Shown here one piece after another: positions 10,029 through 22,449 of a DNA stretch of 64,000 nucleotides. The first letter of the stretch is position 1, and the number at the start of each line of letters is the position of its first letter. The translations under genes were made by a program, and so were the position numbers. This DNA comes from Datisca glomerata (lineage: Eukaryota; Streptophyta; Magnoliopsida; Cucurbitales; Datiscaceae), in the NCBI GenBank assembly GCA_003255025.1, contig QANY01000156.1, forward strand, positions 831,639 through 895,638. The letters run 5' to 3'. The notes under the pieces were generated by a model. That model was not told the origin of the DNA and did no database searches. It was given only the letters and a program-made list of their open reading frames with translations.

Positions 10029-13000
10029 ATCTCCCACTTATCCCAAAGCAAATGTGGCATCTCTCTCAACCCTATATTTTGCACATGACCCTCAAATGAC
10101 TTCGCAGGATTTATCTTGATAAATGGGTCAGCCAGATTCTGATCCAACGTTACCTCCATAACAGTCAGATCACATCAGTATACGATCCAAACATCGACTT
10201 TTGATTGTCCTTATCTGATTGAAAATCAAAATCAGTATATCCAGTAGGGTTCAGGTCTCTACCTGAATAAATAATCATATAATTTCTAATTTTCTGAAGA
10301 TACTTGAGAATGTGCTTCATTGTAGTTCAATGTTGTAAGCCAGGATTTGATTTATAACGACTGACAACTCCTACTGCATAACAAATGTCTGGTCTCATAC
10401 ACAACATTGCATACATGAGACTACCAATAGCTGAAGCATAGGGAACCTTTCTCATATCATTTTCCTCCTGAGGTGTCTTACGACACTACTCCTTAAAAAG
10501 GACAATTCCATGTCTGGTCGGTAGTTGACAATTCTTGGAATTTTTCATAGAGAATCTCTCCAGCACCTTATCAATATAAGATGTCTGAGAAAGTTTCAAG
10601 AGCATGTTCTTTCTATCTCTTAGGATTTGGATGCCTAGAACATATCTCACATCTTCCAAATCTTTCATTTGGAATTTCTCAGCTAACCACTTCTTTACTT
10701 TCAACAAAGTTTCTACATCATTTCCAATGAATAGAATATCATTTACATAAAGAACTAAAAAACATTATCTTATATTTGATGTATTTATAAACACAAGCTT
10801 CGTCAGCATTTTGCTCGAAGCCATACGATTTAATAATTTTACCAAAGGTAAGATTCCAAGATCTTGATGCTTGCTTTAATCCATAAATAGATTTAAGTAA
10901 CTTGCATACTTTCTAATCTTTCTCCTTTTCACGAACCCTTCTGGTTGCATCAAATCGATACGTTCTTCAAGAGAGACATTCAGAAAAACTATCTTGACAT
11001 CCATTTTTCATATTTCATAGTCCAAACTAGCGACAAGGGATAAAAAGATGCGAATGGATTTTAGCATGGCAACGGGAGATAATGTCTTTTCATAATCAAC
11101 TCATTCCCTTTGTGTATAGCCTTTGGCTACCAGTCGTTCCTTGAAAGTCTCTACTTTTCCATCTGCACCTCTTTTTTTCTTGAATATCCATTTATATCCA
11201 GTGGGCCTGACACTAGGACATGTGCCTCTAGTTCATAGCGAATAGGTTGTCTTACAACCCTCCCACTACAATGTTGCACCACGGTTTCCTAAACAGGAAT
11301 GGTGGTTTCTATGGTTTGTCATTTATGAGTTCATGATAAAGGTGGTCTAATCTTGTCAAATGCTAATTCTTTGAGAACTACTTTGCTATGAGGTTTGTAG
11401 TTTTCTATATAGTCGTATTCAGGGAAAATGGAATTTATCGATACAAACACCTTTTGATCCTTGTGATTATAAAAGTACTCACCTCCTATTTTCTGGATCA
11501 TAGCCATCAAATATACACACTTCAGGACCTTGAGTCTAACTTTCCATTCTTAGATCTAACAACGCCCCATATACGAAAATGACGTCAACTAAGTTTTAGA
11601 TCCATTCCATAACTCCAAAGGTGTCTTGCTTACAGACTTAGAAGGCATTACGTTCAAAATGTAGGTTACCGTTTGAAGTGCATATCCCTAGAATATGAGT
11701 GGTAGTGGTGAGTAGCTTAACATCGACCTAACCATATTCAATAGGGTTCGGTATCGCCTTTCTGAAACACCATTTTACTGTGGTGTTCCAGGTGTATGAG
11801 TTGGGATAAAATGTCATACTCTAGCAGGTAATACTTGAATTCTAAATCCAAATATTCACCATCTCGATCTAATCGAAGTGGTTTCAAAGATTTACCTAAT
11901 TGATTTACAGCTTCAGTTTTGAAGTCTTTAAACTTTCCAAAAATTCTAAGGTTTTCTATGCATTATGTAAGTATAACCATATCTAGAGTAATCGTCAATA
12001 AATGTGACAAAATACTCATACCCACATCTAGCTTGTACAATGATCGGTCCACAGACATCACTATGTACTAGCTCAAGTGGTTCTTTGGCTCTTTGGCCAT
12101 TTTCAGAGAAATGTCTCTTGGTCATTTTACCCTTTAGACAAGATTTACAAACTGAAAAAGTCTCAACTTTTAGTTCTCTCAAAGCACCATGCTTTGTTAA
12201 CTGGATTAATCTATCTAAATTAACATGTCTCAACCTAAGATGCCATAGATATTTGTCATCATCATGAGAAACACTTTGTCATTTTTACTTTTAAGATTTG
12301 CTAGTTTAAACAATTCTGAATTATTTAACACAAGTCAGTCAATTTAAACATATACAGTCCGTTTGAAACTTTTGCATGAAAAATATTGAATTCATTCTTC
12401 GAAATCATAAACTGATTATTAATAAAAGAAATATCAAATAATTGTTCATGTCGGAACGATAAAGATATCGAATTTCTTGAAAACCAGGAAAAAAACATTG
12501 TTTAAAACAAGAAAATTATTTCTGAAGCTTAAATGGATTATCCCCAATGTTTTTGTTGACACGAGCGCACTGCTGCCAACTCTCATTATCACCTTGCCAT
12601 CAGTCAGTTCCCTTGACGAATCAAGCATCTACAAAAAAGAATATACAAGGTTAGTAGCCTCTAAATCCAATATTCAGGATGACAAATCATATTCCACTAA
12701 ACAAGCTTCAAGTATAAGTAAACTATATTTACCTTTCTTTTTCAGCTCAGATAGATGCTTGTTACAGTTTATCTTCCAATAACCTTCAACCCCATAATGG
12801 AAACATTTTCCCCTCGGCTTGCTATCATTCTTATTCTTCTTGGCTTTGGGTGATGTCTTGTCTATCTTTTCTTTCTTGTTCTTACTCTTTCCCTTACCAT
12901 TGTTCTTCTTCCTTTTGTTACTATTAACAATAGTGGAAGAAGGATTTTCCTAAGCAACATTTACCTCTCCCTCTTTGGTCATACTTTTGTTGAGTGACTC

Positions 13001-13390
13001 AAAACTCTATAGTTCATTTAACAATTTGGTCAGGTTGATTTTTAACTTGTTCATAACATAGTTGGTGATGAACACAGAAAATGCATGTGTGAGCGATTCA
13101 AGTATAATACTGACTTGATTTCGCTCATCAATGATAGCCCCGTGTATTTCTGCTTTATGCATTATGTTGATCATGTTCAAAACATGTTCACGCACAGAAG
13201 TACCTCTCTTCATCTTAGTTGTCATGTAACTCCTACCAGCCTCATGATAACTTTGATCAGACTACTTCCCAAACATCTTTTGTAGAGATTCCATAATCTC
13301 ATAGGTTGTTTCCATGCTTTCATGTTTGGTTCTTAGAATATCATTCATGCTCACAAGCATGTAGCACCTCTGAGGACATAAAGGAGTAAG
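10029..13390 (-). pseudogene. Ty1/copia gag-pol remnant of the long-LTR family
   Basis: Minus-strand order is canonical for copia. Gag (13390-12780) has SVREHVLNMINIMHKAEI and NYVMNKLKINLTKLLNEL, then a degenerate zinc knuckle CFHYGVEGYW near 12785. The protease region (12628-12446) is decayed. The GAG-pre-integrase and integrase start (12233-11946) read LVHSDVCGP and YFVTFIDDYSRYGY. Reverse transcriptase (about 11200-10486) has the catalytic box mutated to YVND near 10745 and FQMKDLEDVRYVLGIQI. An RNase H fragment follows to 10060. Frames are broken many times. The N-terminal part of gag is missing, replaced at 13390 by gag from another copia family. The LTR at 8106-10028 is the 3' end; no 5' LTR of this family lies upstream. 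Confidence 0.8.
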
Positions 13391-14036
13391 TCGTCAACAC
13401 TGATGTTCTGGCCAGAGGCAGATAGGCTATCTACAATAGCTTTCATTTTGAGTATATAATCGTTAATACTTATGGCTCCCTTTTTTATAGGTTGTAATTG
13501 AAAATGCAGCTAGAGGGTTCAAGCCTTTAACTGAGAGGTGAACACTTGTTCCAAGATATTCCACACTTCATGTGAGGAAACACAACGTACTACATGGCCA
13601 AACATGGCCTCTGTTATTGATGAGAGTAGCCAGCTCATCAAATGCTGGTATGTTCTTCTCCACATTACATTGTTAGGATTCAAAATAAATGGTGATTGTT
13701 GAAGTCTAGTATTTTCCAGAATGGGAAGGGTTTGGTACAAGCTCATCAGGAATAGGCAATAAGCAAAAAAGATAATACTTGAGGTCATAAGCTCTAACAA
13801 TGGACAATATTTGCGACTTCTAGAATACGTAATTATTTCTATAGAGACGTATTGACACTGTAATTAAGTTGTTTGGAAGTATGCTCGGGAGGGAGGGAAG
13901 TGAAGCAGGAGGAGGATTACATACTGGAGTCTGGTTTATATCTGGATTCACTGCTGCAGGGACATTCTCAGTAGCAATATTGGTAGCTGTGGTGCTTGAG
14001 ATATTTGTTTTGACAGTGACGAGCAACATGGTTTGC
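13391..14036 (-). pseudogene. Copia gag fragment of a second family, fused at 13390
   Basis: The minus-strand frame starting at 14044 encodes about 60 low-complexity residues rich in Pro and Ser, then LPNNLITVSIRLYRNNYVF, the start of a plant copia gag. After a frameshift the frame at 13800-13519 gives EAMFGHVVRCVSSHEVWNIL and further gag-like sequence to about 13395 (VDSLSASGQNISVDD). There the sequence changes into a different copia gag type (GCYMLVSMNDILRTKHESM). The element supplies its own 5' LTR (14053-14349) and primer-binding site. Confidence 0.7.
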
Positions 14037-14050
14037 TCTACCAATTTGAA
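14037..14050 (-). promoter_or_regulatory. Degenerate copia primer-binding site
   Basis: The minus strand reads aattggtagagc next to the LTR end, a shortened form of the initiator tRNA-Met complement ttggtatcagagc. Confidence 0.5.
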
Positions 14051-14052
14051 TT

Positions 14053-14349
14053 TGGAAAGATTTTAGAGAAGTTTTTCTTCTGAGTATTATTCAATCAAGC
14101 TTAATTACAGAGATGAGGTAAATAGGCTCTTATAAAGAAGAACTAATATAACAATTATCTAACAACTGTACAAATAGAATAAATTTGTTGCAAGAGAGAA
14201 AAAAGAATATTAAAACTCTTATATCAATCATTGGAAGTATGAGTGAACTGAAGTGTCTCGAGTTAAATGATGTCACAAGGGAGAGTGCACAATGGCACTC
14301 TAGCATGGCAAGGTAAGAAGAGAATACGTCGTGCATGATTCTACATGAA
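14053..14349 (-). repeat. Copia 5' LTR, minus strand
   Basis: On the minus strand it starts tgtagaatcatgcacg, contains a TATA-like tataagag near 14140, and ends shortly before the primer-binding site and gag. About 297 bases. Its 3' LTR was not found, consistent with loss of the rest of this element. Confidence 0.5.
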
Positions 14350-14419
14350 AAAACACGGCAACTCTACCCCTTCTGTTAGGCTTTGTTTTGAGTGAGGGCA
14401 ACATAAACTTCATTGTAAC

Positions 14420-15021
14420 TCATTATAAGCTTTGTCCACTTCTAAATAGTTAATATCCAGCCGTGGGAAAGATTAAAAACTTTTTCATTTCAAAGCTTGA
14501 CCCCACGTTTTCTTTATTTTCTTATGATACAAACAGTTCTTAAGCAAGCCCAATTTGCTAGTATATATGAATACATTGTTCATATTAGCCCATTCCCGAA
14601 ACAATCTTTACATTTTTTAACGACTCTCTAGGGAGTTAGGCTGAACATCCCACAAATTGGACAGCTCAATCCAGATGAACCAGAAACAACAATACCCGGG
14701 CCACAACGATTTTTTGTGTAAAGCCAAAACCCGCTGAAAAAGCTTCAAACCATAATCCTAATCAAACCACCTCCAAAATTACCCACAAACCCATAAAATC
14801 CACAAAATAATGACGAGAGCCTTGTTCTAACCTTGATAATTGCTATGCAATCCTTGCAAAAGACTTAGATTAAAGTCATAGTACTGTATGAGAACAAAGG
14901 AATAACCTGACTAGACCTATCAGATCGACAACAAATAATTGCCCTATCATTCAGAGGCTTCACTCATTCGAGGTGAAGAAGTAGAAACCACAAGCACTAA
15001 CCTTGTCACATGGTCGGCATG
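14420..15021. repeat. Right arm of inverted duplication, inner segment
   Basis: Reverse complement of about 2314-2935: the blocks tccacttctaaatagttaatatccagcc, acgactctctagggagttaggctgaacatccc, acaaacccataaaatccacaaaata and agaaaccacaagcactaacc align in order with the left arm. Confidence 0.85.
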
Positions 15022-15550
15022 TTAGATTTTAACCTAAAAGCAAATGGTATTAGGTGTAGAGTCCCAACATGAATATAAATACAGACAAATCATCATCCAT
15101 AGTCGGTGTGGGATAGCAGTCTTTAGACCTCCTCAGGTAAAACGTGTCGTGATCTGGGAAGGTACATACAGAAATAAACAGAGACAAACAAAGACCGGGC
15201 CTGAGCCAGGACATAACCAAGCTATGATACCAATTGTAGGATCAAACACTTATCGGTGAACAAAAAATTATAGCTTGTAGGTAAGACGCAACTTTATTTC
15301 TCTTATTTAGTTCAAACACATGCGTTTAAGTTTCAACTGTGACTTGGCCCCACCAAGCCTCTGCCATATGGTAGGATGCTGGCCCACCTACCAATGATCC
15401 CACCCTCAGCACATGCCCGCAAGCACAATGCTTTCCCTGAGAGTCAAATCCCTGACCACCAGACTTTGATACCAATTCAAATTCCAACTCAAAACCAAGG
15501 TGTTAGGTGGAGAGGCCCAATAAGTATATAAGCACAAATATAGATCTTCA
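15022..15550. repeat. Older element remnant with two similar 75-bp blocks
   Basis: 15032-15107 and 15489-15562 are diverged copies of one block (ggtattaggtgtagag.. versus ggtgttaggtggagag..). On the minus strand, two sites (15220-15235 and 15465-15478) resemble copia primer-binding sites (aattggtatca). There is no protein motif. It was inserted into the right arm together with, or before, the copia element next to it. Confidence 0.4.
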
Positions 15551-15916
15551 TTCATAGTCCGGGCGCCCATGATGGGTCGACCCGACCTGGTTTTGAAAAA
15601 GGGATGATTGGTAGTATTTCACATAAAAAACTATCAATGATGGTTAATATAAATAACCACCATTAACTTCTATGGAGGTGGGTACTTCTTTTTGATTTTT
15701 TGGAGAAGAAATTCAGACCTATTAATATTTATTGGAAAAAATCATTCCTCCAACACTAAATCAAGTTTTCACATACAAAATCAAAGGTTCTTGGGTTGTG
15801 GAATAAGTGGGGAGTTTGTTTTCATGATTTCCTAAAAGATCTGGCACGTAATTCATTATTTTGATCTATTCCGCTGCGTAATCAAGTAAGTGTTCTTGAC
15901 TCGATAAATTTTTACA
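15551..15916 (+). repeat. Copia 5' LTR
   Basis: Matches the 3' LTR at 21585-21890 (shared gcgcccatgat, taatataaataaccaccatt, gacctattaatat, ctcgataaattt). It ends in taca directly before the primer-binding site. It is about 60 bases longer than the 3' copy in the middle (the caagttttcacatac segment is missing from the 3' copy). taatataaataacc near 15645 is a likely TATA region. Confidence 0.8.
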
Positions 15917-15929
15917 TTGGTATCAGAAC
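15917..15929 (+). promoter_or_regulatory. Copia primer-binding site
   Basis: ttggtatcagaac directly follows the LTR end; it differs by one base from the initiator tRNA-Met complement ttggtatcagagc used by plant copia elements. Confidence 0.85.
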
Positions 15930-16756
15930 ATAATCATGATGTTTTCGTGCCTAGATAATTATCGAAAATGGGTTTTTGGACTGTGAGTGGATTGCAAAGT
16001 AGTTTATTATCTACTATTTTGTTTTGCATGTCTATTGTTCTTAGATCCAATATTGCATCTTTTTTAGAAGTCTGTTAAGCGGGCTGTTTGATTAACAATT
16101 CGACTGCTTTTCTTATGAATCTCTCTCTATATATATATTGTATTCGATGATTTTGGCATGTGTATCTTGCATTCGGTTCATGCAATGGGTTTATCCCAAA
16201 CAGTTTTCCATTAATTGTTTAAGGAATTTCTTAAACTTTTTTTCAGCGGGCTGTTTGTTTAAGGAATTTCTTAAACCATCAGTTGCATTTACGTAATTAT
16301 TTTTCTACAGTGAATTTTTTTCAGAGTTGGAAGTTATTTTTTCCAATATACTGTTTAAAAAAAAATTGAAGTACTACAGTAGAAACAATAACTCACTGTA
16401 TGAAGAATAAGTTTTAACTATAGGAATTGATTTTAACCCCATTTGTGTAAACACACTTGACAAAAAGGAAACAAAATGTTTGAGAGAGAGAAATCGTTAA
16501 ACATGGCCGTTGGTGAATTGTGCTCTTGATGTTTTCTGCATGCAACTACCTTTATTCAATTAAGAACGGTTTTCACACAATTCAAGTGTATTAACACCAT
16601 TTGAGTTTGATGGTTTTTTACATAATAAATTTATTACGTTTTTTAGATTTTTCCACTTTATTGATGGCTGTTCTACTCAGGCATTGTGTATTTCATTTGC
16701 TGACCAAGTATTGAATTGTTTTTAAATCGTAATAGTTTGGATTTATGATAAAAGAA

Positions 16757-16757
<1 letters not shown>

Positions 16758-16815
<58 letters not shown>
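16758..16815. repeat. ATA/TAA trinucleotide microsatellite
   Basis: Uninterrupted (ATA)n, about 19 units, in the untranslated leader of the copia element. Confidence 0.97.
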
Positions 16816-17126
16816 GTGATGTATTGTGATATGTTTTGGGCATATAACTAAATAATGATGATCTGATATTTTGTATGAGAGATGATTGTAAGCACTGCGA
16901 ACTTTCGATCTTAAGATGTGAATGTGTGTTTTTTCTTTTCAAGTACTAGTATTTATATGCGCTGTTGTGTTTATATGTTGTAGTTGATATGGCTTCCGCA
17001 TAAAAAAATATAATAGCTGAACTGAATAAGGGTAAAAAATTTAACAGTGATAATTTTGATATTTGGCATAAAAAATTTTAGTATATTCTTGAGGAACAAG
17101 AAGTTCTGAAAATCCTTGAAAACAAT

Positions 17127-20100
17127 ATGACTGAACCTAAATATGGTACTTCTACTCAGCATAGAAGAGATCAAGGCGATAAAAGGAACAACAAGAGTGA
17201 GATGAAATGCTATAGCTGTGGCATTTCGCGTGAATGCACTGCGTCTCCCAGTGAAACCAAGAAAGATAAGACACTTTCTAATATTACATCTCACCGTTGT
17301 TATGTTTCTAGTAGTGTGTTACTAACTGAATCTTATCCTGACTATAGATTCAGGAGCAACCGACCATGTAGCTAGAAAAAGATGAGCATTTATAGAGTAT
17401 CGTCGAGTACCAGTGGGAGCAAGATGGATCTATGTTGGAAATCATTCCAGAGTAGAAATTAAAGGAATCGGCACTTACAAGCTTGAGTTATGTGGTGGCC
17501 ATACATTATTCCTGCATGATATCCTTTATGCTCCTAAGATTAGGCGAAACTTAGTCTCTGTAACTGTTCTCCTAGGTTTAGGTTTCAATATCAATTTTTA
17601 TTCAAGTGGTGCAAACTTCTATTTAGATAATAAGTACTATGGATCTGGTTATTTTTCGAATGGTTTTTTGTTCTAGACACTAAACATAACAATGCTAGTA
17701 ATGACTATTATTTTTCTTTAATAGGATCGTCTAGTAATAATGTGATTGATGCTAATATATGGCATGCTATATTAGGTCATATATGACAAGACATAATGAA
17801 TAGGCTTGCTAAAGAAGGTCTATTAGGCTCACTTTTAAAGATAGAGTTGCCTATATGTGAGCATTGTCTTGCTGGAAAAATAATTACAAAATCATTTGAA
17901 AAGGCAAAAAAAGCTGATTATCCATTGCAATTAATTAATTCTGATATTTGTGGTCCTATGAATGTGAAGATGAGACGTGGCGCTTCATATCTCATCACTT
18001 TTATTGATGATTTCACGGTTTTGGTTATGTCTATTTAATCTCCATAAATCTGAAGCATTGGACTATTTTAAACGATTTATGAATTTGGTGGAGAATCAAA
18101 TTGACAAAAGGATAAAAGCATTAAGAACAGATCGAGGCCGTGAATATCTTTCTGATCAATTTAAAGTATTATGTGATGAAAATGGTATATTTAGACAACT
18201 AACTATTCCTTGAACTCCACAACAAAATGATGTTACAGAAAGAAAGAATAGAACGCTTCTAGATATGGTAAGGTCTATGGTAGCACAAGCGAGCTTACCC
18301 ATTTCATATTGGGAAGATGCGTTACTTACTGCTGCATATCTACTTAACCGTGTACCTTCCAAATCAGTAACTTCCACCCGATATGAACTTTGGCAGGCCG
18401 GAAACCCGACTTAAGTAATCTGTGATCTTGGGTGTCTGCAGCTTATGTTCACCATTCTTCTCATAAGCATGGTAAACTTGGACCGAGACGTAAGAAGTCT
18501 ATTTTTATAAGATATGTTGAACACTCCAAATGATACGTGTTCATTGGTGAACAAATTAATGGAAGTTTTTTTGAATTTAAATCAAAAGATGCCACATTTT
18601 TAAAGAATGAATTTTCTAGCAAAAGAGAAGCCAGTCAAGATCTGAGTCTATATGAGATAGAAGATCTTGACACTAATGTTACTACGAATCAGACATCTGA
18701 AATGAATGAGAATGTGTCTCATCTCATTGATCCGAGTGGGAGTAACAATTTGACTGATAATACAAATCTGTAAGAAGATTATATACGGAGAAGTACTCGT
18801 AAAAGGATGCCTCGTCGACGTCTTAAAATCGAGGGAGAAGCTTTTATGATTGCGCCATATGATGAACATGAGTCCTGAACTGTACGAGAGGCTTCTTCAT
18901 CAACAGTAAAAGATCATTCGTTAAAGGCAATGGAAGAATAAATGGAGTCAATGAGAACAAACCATGTCTAGGACTTGGTTAATCTTCCACCAGGGGGTAA
19001 AGCTATATGAGGCATGTTTGGTAATATATGAGGCACGTTTGGTAGCTAAGGGAAGATGGATCTATAGAAATATATGAAACGCAAGGAAGATAGATCTATA
19101 GAAATATATGAGGCACGTTTGGTAGCTAAGGGTTACACTTAATAAGAAGCAATATACTATGAGGAAACTTTTTCACCTGCTGTTAGGTTTGCCTCCATAC
19201 ATCTAGTTTTAGCTATTGTTACCCAGATGGATTTGGAATTACACCAGATGGACGTAAAAACTCTTTCCTGAATGGGGAACTAAATGAAGAAATTTGCATG
19301 CAACAACCTAAGAGTTTTGTTGCAGAAGGTCAGGAGCGTAAAGTATGCAAGCTCCTAAGATCAATATATGGCCTCAAACAATCATCGAAACAATGGTATC
19401 TTAGGTTTCATAGAGCTAAACTTCTTATGGTATTATGATGATCAACGAAGGCCATTGTGTTTACGCAAAATATATTGAGAGTAATTTGATAATTCTATCA
19501 TTGTATGAAGATGATATCATTTTGGTTGGGAATGATAAAACATTTGTCGTTACCATTAAAGAATGGTTGTCTTCTCATTTTGAGATGAACGACATGGGTG
19601 AAGCAGCATTTATACTAGGTATGAAAATATATCGTGATCGTTCAAAAAGATTTCATGCTCTATCGTAAGAGTCATATATTAAGAAAATACTCGAATGATT
19701 CAATATGCGAGATTGCAAACCCATCGACACTCTAATAGTAAAGAGTGAAATCATTAGTCAGGAAATGTGTCCTAAGACTCTAGAAGAAAAAGAGAGCATG
19801 GCCAGAGTCTCATATTCGAATGCTATTGGAAGTTTGATGTACGCTATGTTGTGTACACACCCTGATATTTGTTATGCAGTTGGTTTTTTCAGCCGTTATC
19901 AGTCAAATCCTGGACAAACTCATTGGAAAGTTGTTAAGAGGATTTTGAGATAGCTTAAAGGTACTACAGACTTATGTTTATGCTATCGAGGAAACGATCT
20001 GCATCTAGTGGGTTACTCAGATGTTGATTCGGGTGGTGACCCTGACGAATGCAAATCAACGTCTGGATATGCTTTATTGCTAAGCAATGGCGCCATATCT

Positions 20101-20478
20101 TGGAGTAGCAAGAAACAGACATACATTGCGTTATCAACTATGGAAGCAAAGTTTATAGCGTGTTCGGTTGCAGTGCAAAAGGCAATTTGACTTGGAAGGT
20201 TTCCGCAACATTTACAAGTTGTTTCTAGTGCATCGAAACCAACGACTTTATTTTATAATATTCAAGCAGCCATCGTTTATACTAAAGATCTGAAGCATCA
20301 TGGAAAAATGAAGCATATAGAAATTAAATATAATTTTGTACAAGATATTATAGCGCATAAGGAAATAATGATACAACATGTTTCTACATATTGAATGATG
20401 GTTGATCCTTTGACAAAGCCAATCCCTAGAGATATTTTTCTAAGCCATGTCGAATCCCTAGGTTTGTACAGATTGTAA
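17127..20478 (+). pseudogene. Copia gag-pol remnant
   Basis: In order on the plus strand: a degenerate gag knuckle (CYSCGISREC, near 17208); the protease motif IDSGATDHVA (17343-17375) in a frame different from the knuckle; GAG-pre-integrase and integrase (HCLAGKIITKSF, INSDICGPM, LITFIDDF, then RIKALRTDRGREYLSDQF and TERKNRTLLDM, 17796-18380); the reverse transcriptase start (about 19190-19410); the catalytic box changed to YEDD at 19504; FEMNDMGEAAFILGM; and RNase H through 20478 (GYSDVDSGG, SSKKQTYIALSTMEAKF, DPLTKPIP). Several stops and frameshifts interrupt it. It has a long 3' untranslated region of about 1.1 kb before the LTR. Confidence 0.82.
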
Positions 20479-21584
20479 TATCATGTGTAATTTTCAGTAC
20501 ATTTTGTATTAATGTTATTAATTAATGAACTTGATGTTGTTCATTATTTTATTTATTTGTAGTACAAAACACACATATCATGTTTGGATAAAATGAAAAT
20601 GTATGTCTCTAGGCATAGACCGACTTACTCATACAAGCGGTCACCTCAGGCGCTTGAAGTGCAAGCTGAGATGAGACTTTGTACGCTTAAAATATTTGGG
20701 AAGTGTGAACAAAATATACTTTAATTAGGTTGTCGCTTTGACAAGAGGTCAAGATGAGGTCTAAATATTATTTCATGAATCGACATGATTTCCACGATCA
20801 TGTAGCTTGGTTGGTGGAAGGGATGCGAGAACTTATGGTAGGCGCTATGAGGAGTAAGCTAGTAAGATCTCGAGCTAGGTACGATAAATATTTTGGTATC
20901 CGCGACTAAGCTAAGATCCTTATAGCAGTCAATATAAATTACAATAGACATACACTCTTTCTTTGAAGAGAAAACCACTATAGCTTGTGTTCATACCACA
21001 TGTGTCTTTTGCGACTAGATAAGGAAAATGTGAGATAGTATCTCTGCTCTCACATTGTATGAGTCCTTTGAGGAACTTTGAAACCTCATTTTTGTGCCCT
21101 ATGTGACTTGTGACTATATAGTGAAGTGACAAATAAATGTTGCTACTTTAGCACGTTACCTACGGTTATGGTAATTCGACCTAATGGAACATGTCTAGAA
21201 AAGCAATTTATTTGAAGCTAAGCTATATATGTAGGGAAGGAAGACGTTTTTTGTCTACATCTAAAATGTGTTCACCGGTCGACCAATTATGCCGCCTCGT
21301 AGCATACATGATTGTGAATGCATGTTTTGATTAACTCAAGCATTGCTTTTTGAGGGTTTAAAGATGTTTGAACTGATGTAACATATACGTCTGGGGCATA
21401 GCGAGACGAGTAGACAGTCTTCAGTTTTGGGGTTGCTATGTTTTCCCTAACAGGTTCATAGCAACTAGCTCTTATATGTGCTCGCGGGTCGCACGATCCA
21501 TTTGCCTATATGAATTTATTAGTATGTGAATGTTTAATCATTTATAATTAAATTTATTCTATCCCATCATGTACGAGTGGAAGA
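20479..21584 (+). other. Copia 3' untranslated region
   Basis: No coding motif. It ends in the purine-rich gagtggaaga at 21575-21584, the likely polypurine tract just before the TG start of the 3' LTR. Confidence 0.55.
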
Positions 21585-21890
21585 TGTTGACAAAATCATA
21601 TCCGAGCGCCCATGATCGGTGAACGCGACCCGGTTTTTAAAAAGGGATATGAAAAACTACCAATGGTGGTTAATATAAATAACCACCATTAACTTCTATG
21701 GAGGTGGAAACTTCATTTTGATTTTTTGGAAAAGAAATTCGGACCTATTGATATTCATTGGAGAAGACCATTCCTCCAACACAAGTGGGAAATTCATTTT
21801 TGTGATTTCCTACAAGATCCGGCGCATAATTTATCATTTCTATTTATTCCGTTGCATAATCAAATAAGTGTTCCTGACTCGATAAATTTC
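21585..21890 (+). repeat. Copia 3' LTR
   Basis: Starts tgttgac after a purine tract, parallels the 5' LTR as described there, and ends near gataaatttca. About 17 bases of unassigned sequence separate it from the resumption of the right inverted arm at 21908. Confidence 0.75.
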
Positions 21891-21907
21891 AACCGTCACT
21901 TTGTCTT

Positions 21908-22421
21908 GCTCTAAAGCAACTCTACAAATCATCATACGTACCATGACTTTTAATTTGTCCCTCATACTCATCCTACATAGGTTCTTTCATTAGATGTTCT
22001 AGACATAGGTATAACTTTTAGTTATAAAGGAAGAATAATGGCCAGCGTTTAGATGCGGTCAGTACGCTAGATCAATCAAATATTAGTGATCAACGACAAC
22101 CCAATGTAATCGCAATGCTCTTCTAAATAAGAGATAATAAGTTCAAATCTTCTACCGCCAAATAAAAAAAAGTCGGTGAACCATATATACATGTACATAT
22201 TATTGAAGTTGCTATATATGCAATTGCAATTGGTGGTTCTAAATTCATTTGCTACTAAAAATTTTGGCATATTGGTTTATTGGGTATATTACGAGTCTCA
22301 TTAAAATTTTCCAGCAGGCGAGGTTGATAGAATAGACATATATTGGTGAAGTTGCAACAGTAGGCCACCAGCTTTGTCTTTAATTGATACTTGAAAAGGA
22401 TAGTTTTCTATTTGATTACTA
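21908..22421. repeat. Right arm of inverted duplication, middle segment
   Basis: Reverse complement of about 1826-2314: gtccctcatactcatcctacat, ggtataactttta, aaattttggcatattggtttattgggtatatt and gaagttgcaacagtaggcc align in order. It ends at tttgattacta, where the 4.2-kb insertion starts. Confidence 0.88.
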
Positions 22422-22449
22422 TTTTATCAATAATCTATAATATATTATA

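Larger units (their letters stand above)
15551..21890 (+). mobile_element. Ty1/copia retrotransposon with both LTRs
   Basis: Two LTRs in direct orientation (15551-15916 and 21585-21890) flank a primer-binding site and copia domains in the order gag knuckle, protease, integrase, reverse transcriptase, RNase H. Length is about 6.3 kb. It sits in the right inverted arm at a site that is empty in the left arm (near 2314). Coding parts are interrupted throughout, so it is not autonomous. No clear target duplication was seen because the immediate borders are rearranged. Confidence 0.85.

Noticed and set aside
16673..16942. Open frame with a poly-isoleucine run
   Set aside because: Translation of the ATA microsatellite.
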